A DNA stretch of 7,703 bases from an uncultured Clostridia bacterium (lineage in GTDB: Bacteria; Bacillota; Clostridia; TANB77; CAG-508): positions 1 through 7,703 of the forward strand of contig CAKPKZ010000069.1 of assembly GCA_934167435.1 (NCBI GenBank). The letters run 5' to 3'. Below, in pieces: positions 1-6,000 of this stretch; the first letter of the stretch is position 1; each line of letters opens with the position of its first letter. Below the pieces are notes generated by a model. That model made no database searches. It was not told the origin of the DNA and worked only from the letters and a program-made list of their open reading frames with translations. The translations under genes were made by a program, and so were the position numbers.

Positions 1-1
1 C

Positions 2-163
2 TTAACAAAAGTTTATCAACAAAAAGAAAATATTCTCTCTCCAATCTTAATTCACGTATCCGCTAATATCACTTCTACCTTTTTATTTGAATACAATACT
101 TATCTTTTCTTTTTATCTCTGATTTCTCTTTTTCTAGGAAGTTATCTTGTATTTAAAAAATAA
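2..163 (+). CDS. CPBP family intramembrane metalloprotease, C-terminal fragment (5' end outside window)
   Basis: The frame opens at the window edge and stays open for 53 codons to a TAA at 161-163. The peptide contains ENILSPILIHVSANITS, which fits the last conserved motif of CPBP (CAAX protease/Abi, type II) membrane proteases: a His followed four residues later by Asn (codons at 53-55 and 65-67), preceded by a hydrophobic 'sIlsPIliH' run. In the family this His and Asn belong to the intramembrane metal site. A final hydrophobic helix (LFFLSLISLFLGSYLVF) and a short Lys-Lys tail follow, as expected for the last transmembrane segment. Members cleave membrane or prenylated proteins, and in Bacillota are often found near bacteriocin or peptide genes. 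Whether this one serves the downstream secretion genes is unknown. Codons here end in C more often than in the downstream genes, so it may not share their history. The family call rests on one motif and the topology. Confidence 0.72.
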   Translation, partial: LTKVYQQKENILSPILIHVSANITSTFLFEYNTYLFFLSLISLFLGSYLVFKK

Positions 164-181
164 GCCTTTTCTAATATTATA

Positions 182-242
182 TAACTATAAGATGATAAAA
201 AGTCCACCTCTAACTCAAACACAAAAAGTTATCTTATAGTTA
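182..242. repeat. 12-bp perfect inverted repeat with 37-nt loop
   Basis: TAACTATAAGAT at 182-193 is the exact reverse complement of ATCTTATAGTTA at 231-242. Allowing two G-U pairs the stem grows to 15 bp (182-196 with 228-242), leaving a loop of about 31 nt. The loop is flanked by two copies of AAAAAGT (197-203 and 223-229). Neither side has a run of T directly after the stem, so it does not look like an intrinsic terminator in either direction. It lies between the CPBP stop codon and the effector start. It could be an RNA structure in a read-through transcript, a protein-binding dyad or the trace of a small mobile element. The rest of 164-355 shows no gene and no convincing promoter. Confidence 0.6.
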
Positions 243-342
243 AACGATGTTACATAATTTCTTTTTTATGATAAATTTATTCTAATAATAAGAATATGTT
301 TATGAAAAAATAGAATGTCGAAATATAAAGAAAAGAAGGTTA

Positions 343-350
343 AGAGGGTG
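343..350 (+). promoter_or_regulatory. Shine-Dalgarno site of the effector gene (AGAGGGTG)
   Basis: AGAGGGTG ends 5 nt before the ATG at 356. An in-frame TAA at 341-343 rules out any longer N-terminus, so the start is well fixed. The site is a variant of AGGAGGTG. It is partly complementary to CACCTCTAAC at 205-214 in the upstream hairpin loop. Confidence 0.7.
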
Positions 351-355
351 CTGAT

Positions 356-2053
356 ATGAAAATAAACGTGACTAATTTAAAAGATGAAGTAACCAAATTA
401 AAAAAATTAACAAACGAATTTGATACTAATGTTTTAAATATATATAATATTTTAAAAAATGTTTCAACTGAGTGGAGATCTGAAAAGGCTACACGATTTT
501 TTAGGGATGTTGAGCAAGAAAAAAATTCAGTAAGGCAATTTGTGGGAAATATAAATGACTTAAACAGTATATATGGATATATAATTTCACAGTATGGACG
601 ATTGGGAAGACAAATGGAAATAATTTTATCTAGTCAGAAGGAAATTAACGATTCATTATATGTATATATAACGTCTTTGAAAGAGGTTTTAAAAAAATTC
701 CAATCACTTACTTTAACTAGTAAAATGCCAGAAAAAAATCAATTAATTGCTCAAAAGAAAAAATTAGAGATTTTAATCACTAAAAGTAGAAACTATAGGA
801 CAAAAATAAATCAATATTTTAAAAATATTAAGACTATTGAAAATAATATAGATCAAAAGATAAGAAAATTATCTACTAAATATATCAATCAGAAAAACAT
901 AAATCAATACCAAGTAGGAAATACAAACCAAGATATAACTTTTAGTTTAGATAATTTTGAAAGAACCAAATTAAAACTAACATACTATAAAAAAGAGGAA
1001 TTAACCTTTTTTAATAAATTTAATACTGAAATAGAAAATATAGAATATAATTATCAATCTAAAAATAAAGAAAATCTTGCAACAAAAATTAATGAATTCA
1101 AAACTAATTTTAAAAAAATTGAAGCAGAACACCAAAAAAATATTGATATGATTTCATCGGAAATAGTTTTTTACAAAAGCCTTCACTCAAAGGTGGCAAC
1201 ATCAAAAATCAATAAAATAACAAAAAAAGATGTCACTTCTTCCAAGCCTGCTTCTAAAACTCCCCCTAAAGTAACAACTTCCAATTCTTCTAGTAATAAT
1301 ATCCTTAGCAGCAGTAATAAAGCATATATAAAAGTTGAAAAAGGGAATTATACTTTTAATTGTGGCGGAATAAGAAATTATAATGGGAAATATTTAGTTT
1401 TAGGTAATCCAAACTCCAAAGATAATCCTAGATTAATTGTTCCTTTAGCAAAATATAATGTTGAAACAAAATGTTGGGAAGCATTTACAATGGCTGAAGA
1501 GAAAGATTATATAAAAAAAGTAAATAATTACTATTTGGAAGTTAATAAAAGATATTCAATCTATTCAGAAAAGTTTAAATCAGAGGTGGCACAGCACATA
1601 AGTACTCAAACAATTATATTTCAAGCACCAAAATCTAAGTGGGCGGGATTAACAACTCCTGATAGCAATGGCAATACCAAAAGTATTGCAATATCTGCAA
1701 CTTATGGTCTTACAGATTGGTATGTCAATGCATACACCCACGAATTAGCTCACGTAATTGATATAAGAGGAAAATATTCAAAAGACGCAACATTTAAAAG
1801 TGTGTGTGATCAAATATATAAGAAATATTACAAAAGTGGAAAAAAAACAAAAGAAAATAGATACAATCATTACTGTATACTTAGTGATGATGGAAGTTAT
1901 ATAAAATATAATGAGTGTTTTGGGAGACTTGTTGGTGGGTACTATGGAACAGGTAAAGGAGCATATAATCCTAATGATTTAAAAACAATGAAAGTAATCG
2001 TAAATGGTAAAAAAATGACTGTTTATGATTATATGAAAACATTAGTTGGATAA
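356..2053 (+). CDS. WXG100-like / helical stalk / zinc metallopeptidase-like effector (putative type VIIb-secreted toxin)
   Basis: This 565-residue protein has no signal peptide or membrane helix. Residues 1 to about 95 look like a WXG100 helix-turn-helix: the turn carries STEWRSEKATRFF (W40), with Ser in place of the usual Gly of WxG. Residues about 100-280 are Lys/Glu/Asn-rich and probably form long coiled helices. A low-complexity linker rich in Ser, Thr, Pro and Lys covers about 291-322. The C-terminal domain (about 325-565) contains YTHELAHVID, an HExxH zinc site (H462, E463, H466), and downstream YNECFGRLVGGYYG, where E520 is a candidate third zinc ligand. HExxHxxD with a distant Glu resembles the anthrax lethal factor (M34) group, where the ligands are H686, H690 and E735. 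That affinity is an inference. All five cysteines (336, 373, 484, 507, 521) lie in this domain. The architecture and the nearby EssC suggest a T7SSb-exported protease acting on a rival cell or host; the substrate is unknown. It could instead be a divergent LXG protein. Confidence 0.8.
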   Translation: MKINVTNLKDEVTKLKKLTNEFDTNVLNIYNILKNVSTEWRSEKATRFFRDVEQEKNSVRQFVGNINDLNSIYGYIISQYGRLGRQMEIILSSQKEINDSLYVYITSLKEVLKKFQSLTLTSKMPEKNQLIAQKKKLEILITKSRNYRTKINQYFKNIKTIENNIDQKIRKLSTKYINQKNINQYQVGNTNQDITFSLDNFERTKLKLTYYKKEELTFFNKFNTEIENIEYNYQSKNKENLATKINEFKTNFKKIEAEHQKNIDMISSEIVFYKSLHSKVATSKINKITKKDVTSSKPASKTPPKVTTSNSSSNNILSSSNKAYIKVEKGNYTFNCGGIRNYNGKYLVLGNPNSKDNPRLIVPLAKYNVETKCWEAFTMAEEKDYIKKVNNYYLEVNKRYSIYSEKFKSEVAQHISTQTIIFQAPKSKWAGLTTPDSNGNTKSIAISATYGLTDWYVNAYTHELAHVIDIRGKYSKDATFKSVCDQIYKKYYKSGKKTKENRYNHYCILSDDGSYIKYNECFGRLVGGYYGTGKGAYNPNDLKTMKVIVNGKKMTVYDYMKTLVG

Positions 2054-2092
2054 AAAAGAATAAGTAATATAGGGAGAAAAGGAGAAAGTATT

Positions 2093-2890
2093 ATGATAAA
2101 AAGTATTAATAATTCATTAAAAATAGTCCCAAATAGTAAAAAGAATAAATGGATTAAACAAGGAAATTTATCTTTTGGAATTTTATTTTTTGAATTATCT
2201 AAAAACACTTATATATACAGTTTAGATGACTATCCAAAAATTTATGATGCTCTAGAAATGGAATGCTTTGATGATAGATTTATTGATATCTATGAGAATT
2301 CTAAAATTAGCATAAATAATAAAATTTACGATATTCAACAAATTTATTTAAAAAGTATGCCAAATGGAGAAGTACATTATATAGATGCAAATAACACTAA
2401 TATTGATTTATTAACTGGATTAGAGATTAAAGAAGAAAAATCAATTACCAGACTAATGGATAGTTCTATTTTCTATGAGATGTATTTAAAAAAATTAATT
2501 ACATCTAGAGATATAGTAATCAATAGTAGTGTATTACAACAATATGCAGATTCATGGAATGGATTTACTCATATAGAATCCCCAGATTTATATGTGAGTT
2601 ATATTATAAATAACAGTAAATATAAAAATTTAAATGGAATAGATAAAAATGATTTATCTTTTATTAATATAAGTATTTTTCAAAATAATAATGAATTACA
2701 ATATGCCTATCCATTGCTGAAAATTACGAAGAAAGATAGGATAATAGTACTTTTATTAAAAGATATTCAAAGTAAATTCAATAAAGAAAATATCATTGTT
2801 GCCGAAAAAGTAAAAAATCAATATCTTATACCAATTAGTGACATAGAATTATTAAATGAAGCTAATTATTTAGTAAATTACTATTTTTAA
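2093..2890 (+). CDS. Unknown protein downstream of the effector; candidate immunity protein or chaperone
   Basis: I do not recognise the family of this 265-residue protein. It follows the effector stop by 39 bp and has AAGGAG at 2079-2084, 8 nt before the ATG. No promoter is evident in the gap, so the two genes are probably one transcript. It has no signal peptide and no clear membrane helix, so it is predicted to be cytosolic. The first half (about 20-115) looks beta-rich, with short alternating strands such as NLSFGILFFELSKNTYIYSL and a DLLTGLEI segment near 104-111. The second half mixes helix and strand and ends in a hydrophobic-aromatic tail (NYLVNYYF). It has a single Cys and no catalytic motif that I can see. 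In polymorphic toxin loci the gene directly behind the toxin usually encodes its immunity protein, and that is the leading guess from position. A secretion chaperone or adaptor for the effector is the main alternative. Confidence 0.75.
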   Translation: MIKSINNSLKIVPNSKKNKWIKQGNLSFGILFFELSKNTYIYSLDDYPKIYDALEMECFDDRFIDIYENSKISINNKIYDIQQIYLKSMPNGEVHYIDANNTNIDLLTGLEIKEEKSITRLMDSSIFYEMYLKKLITSRDIVINSSVLQQYADSWNGFTHIESPDLYVSYIINNSKYKNLNGIDKNDLSFINISIFQNNNELQYAYPLLKITKKDRIIVLLLKDIQSKFNKENIIVAEKVKNQYLIPISDIELLNEANYLVNYYF

Positions 2891-2891
2891 T

Positions 2892-2900
2892 TGATATAAT
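2892..2900 (+). promoter_or_regulatory. Extended -10 element (TGATATAAT), upstream copy
   Basis: TGATATAAT fits the extended -10 consensus TGnTATAAT exactly and lies 1 nt after the stop codon of the preceding gene. I see no good -35 hexamer at the right distance. The 14-bp TGATATAATAATGA at 2892-2905 recurs exactly at 3035-3048. If active it would give the essC transcript a leader of about 170 nt. In DNA this A+T-rich a chance match is possible. Confidence 0.35.
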
Positions 2901-2967
2901 AATGATAGCAAGAAAACATGAAAATATATAATAAATTTATATAAAAATTATTAATCATTGCAGTTTT

Positions 2968-2995
2968 GGAGAAAAATAATTTCACTTTTTTCTTT
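2968..2995 (+). terminator. Weak A-U hairpin with T-rich 3' arm, possible terminator of the effector operon
   Basis: GAAAAA at 2971-2976 pairs with TTTTTC at 2987-2992 across a 10-nt loop. One further A-T and two G-U pairs extend the stem outward. A TTTT follows at 2993-2996, partly inside the extended stem. The stem is nearly all A-U and therefore weak. It is the only candidate between the unknown gene and the essC promoter. Confidence 0.2.
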
Positions 2996-3013
2996 TCAAT
3001 TGTAAAAGTAACA

Positions 3014-3043
3014 AAGACATCATTGATAATTATCTGATATAAT
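3014..3043 (+). promoter_or_regulatory. Probable essC promoter (extended -10)
   Basis: TATAAT at 3038-3043 is preceded by TG at 3035-3036, giving a full extended -10. AAGACA at 3014-3019 matches four of the six bases of TTGACA at an 18-bp spacing. Transcription would start near 3050, leaving a leader of about 30 nt before the ATG at 3080, with AAAGGAG at 3065-3071. This suggests essC can be transcribed separately from the effector pair. Confidence 0.55.
3025..3034. promoter_or_regulatory. 10-bp palindrome GATAATTATC in the promoter spacer, possible operator
   Basis: GATAATTATC is a perfect palindrome lying between the -35 and the extended -10 of the essC promoter. Outer half-sites ATCA (3019-3022) and TGAT (3035-3038) add a longer imperfect dyad. 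A bound regulator would block RNA polymerase here. In DNA this A+T-rich, a short palindrome can also occur by chance. Confidence 0.25.
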
Positions 3044-3079
3044 AATGACTATAGAATTAAAATAAAAGGAGTTACTAGA

Positions 3080-6000
3080 ATGAGGATATATTTATTTTTA
3101 AATGATAAAATTAAATCATATTTATTACCAGAAGTAGTAGAAGGAAGCTATCGTTTTTATGATATAAATGATGATAAATTAATCAATATCGAATCAAGAG
3201 ATAATAGTTGGGTTATATATTCAACAATAAATTCACAACTAATAAATAATAATTATCCAATTAGAAGCCTCGAATTAAAAAGTAATACATATTACGTTAT
3301 TAGAAATAACAACATTAATTATTTAGTATATACTGTCGATTTAAGGAAAAATGGATTTTTACAATATTCATATAAACATGATTTAAATTTAGTAGTTGGT
3401 TCGAGTGCTAACGCAAATATTATTTATAACTGCGGTTTATTTAATGGAGAAATCGCAAAAATATATTACGAAAATAATGAAATAAAGTTTAATTACATAA
3501 CTACATCAAATTATATTTATATAAATGAAAATGCTATTTGCCAAAATCAAGTTATTAAAATAGGAGACAAAATAAATTTTGCTGGATTAAGTATAATTTT
3601 TTTAAAAGAAATGTTAATTATAACAAAAATTCCCAATGTTTTATTAATAAAAGATTCATTAGCCAAAATAGAGCCACATAACTTCAGTATTAGCGATAAG
3701 CCAATGAATTTGGAAATAAAAGATAAAGATTTATATAATGACAATGATTATTTTCAAAAAGCTCCAAGGATTAGAAGAATAATAAAAACGAAAAAATTAA
3801 AGTTAAGTCCTCCTCCAAGTAAAGAAAGTGATCAAGAATTACCACTAATTTTAACTGCGGGACCAATGCTTACTATGGGAGTAACTTCAGTAGTAATGTT
3901 ATCAGATACAATGACGAAAATAAACACCAGACAAACTACTTGGAAAGACTCATGGTCTTCTATAGTAAGCAGCTCTGCGATGTTAATTAGTATGATAGTT
4001 TGGCCATTAGTAACAAGTTGGTACAATAAATACAGCAAGAAAAAGCGAAGAAGAGAATTAATAAAAAAGTATAGCAAGTATTTAGAGGAAAAAAGGGAAG
4101 AATTATCTCAAGAATCGAAAACACAAAAAGATATATTACTTGAAAATTTGATTTCGGTAGATGAATGTAAAGAAATTATTATTAACAAAAGTATAAAATT
4201 TTGGGATAAAAGAATAGATCAAAGTGATTTCTTGGTAGTTAGAGTTGGAATGGGAAAAGTAAAACTTGATGCAGAAGTAGAATATCCAGATGATGGATTT
4301 ACAATAGAAGAAGATGAATTAAAAAAACAAGCAGATAAAATGGTAAATGATTTCAAATATATAGAAAATGTTCCAGTAGGATATTCACTATTAAAAAATA
4401 CAGTAACAGCAGTAATGGGATATTCAAAAGAAAAATGTAATATCTTTGTAGATAATATTATTCTTCAATTATTATCATTTTATAGTTATGAAGATTTAAA
4501 AATAGTAATGTTTACAAACGAAGAGAATAAATCACATTGGGAATATTTAAAATACTTAAATCATTCATTTACCAATGATTTAAAGTTAAGATTTTTTTCC
4601 TCTTGCTTAGAAGATGCCAAAAACATTTCAGAATATTTAAATATTGAAGTCAAAAAAAGGTTACAAATGATTAAAGTTAGTGGCATAACTCATCCTAAAC
4701 CACATTATCTAATAATAACTGATGATTATTCCATGATAAAAAAATTTGACTATCTAAAAGAAATAGAAGAAACAAATGAAAATATAGGATTTAGTTTGTT
4801 GATAATAGAACAGAAGTTGGGGAAATTGCCTAGTAAATGTAGTAATTTTATAACACTAAATAAAGATGTTTCAGAAATATTGCAAAATTCTTATGAAGAG
4901 CAGGAACAAATAGCATTTAAAGATGAAATTAATAACAATATAAACATGATGGAAATAGTAAAAATCTGCGCGAATGTTCCTATAGAATTAGAATCAGAAA
5001 GTTCTATTTTGCCCAATAATATATCATTTTTAGAAATGGAACATGTCGGGAAAGTGGAACAATTAAATATTCTTAACCGGTGGAAAAGTAATGATGCAAC
5101 CCGCTCATTAAAAGCAGAAATAGGAATTGCAGAAGATGGTGAACCAATGTATTTAGATTTACATGAAAAATTTCACGGGCCACATGGATTAATTGCCGGA
5201 ACTACTGGTAGTGGTAAATCAGAATTTATTATCACTTATATTCTATCAATGTGTATTAATTATTCTCCAGATGAAGTTTCATTTATATTAATAGATTATA
5301 AAGGTGGTGGCTTAGCTTTAGCCTTTGAAAATAAAACCACTGGAGTTTCACTACCTCATTTAGCTGGAACTATAACAAATTTGGATAAAGCAGAAATGGA
5401 TAGAACTTTGGTAAGTATAGACAGTGAAGTAAAAAGAAGGCAAAGAATCTTCAATGAGGCCAGAGACAAATTAGAAGAAAGTACAATAGATATATATAAA
5501 TATCAAAAGTTTTACAATGAAGGGAAATTGACTGAAGCAATATCTCATTTATTCATCATCTGCGATGAATTTGCCGAATTAAAAAGTCAACAACCAGATT
5601 TTATGGATAATTTAATTAGCATTGCTCGTATAGGAAGATCTTTAGGAATTCACTTAATTTTAGCAACTCAAAAACCAAGTGGCGTAGTAAATGATCAAAT
5701 TTGGTCAAATACTAAATTTAGAATTTGTTTAAAAGTTCAAGATGAAAGTGATAGCAAAGAAATGTTAAAGCGTCCAGATGCTGCATATATCACTCAAGCT
5801 GGAAGATATTATCTACAAGTAGGCTACGATGAAATTTTTGCTTTAGGGCAATCGGGATACTGTGGTGCGAAATATTATCCATCAGATAGTATTGTTAAAC
5901 ATGTTGATAAAAGTATAAGCTTTATCGATAATACAGGATTTGCTTTAAAAAGTATCGAAGCTACCAGTGAAGTAAAGAAAGAAGCACAGGGGGAGCAATT

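Noticed and set aside
197..216. Possible insertion sequence end (GTTAGAGGTGGACTTTTT on the minus strand)
   Set aside because: It has the look of an IS terminal sequence, but I cannot match it to a named element. No transposase remnant or target duplication is visible.
244..316. Promoter for the effector gene (TATGAT at 267, TAATAAT at 283 or TAGAAT at 311)
   Set aside because: None has a reasonable -35 at 16-18 bp or an extended -10. In DNA this A+T-rich such hexamers are expected by chance.
2931..2940. Palindrome ATAAATTTAT
   Set aside because: Pure A+T palindrome in a low-complexity stretch with no promoter context.
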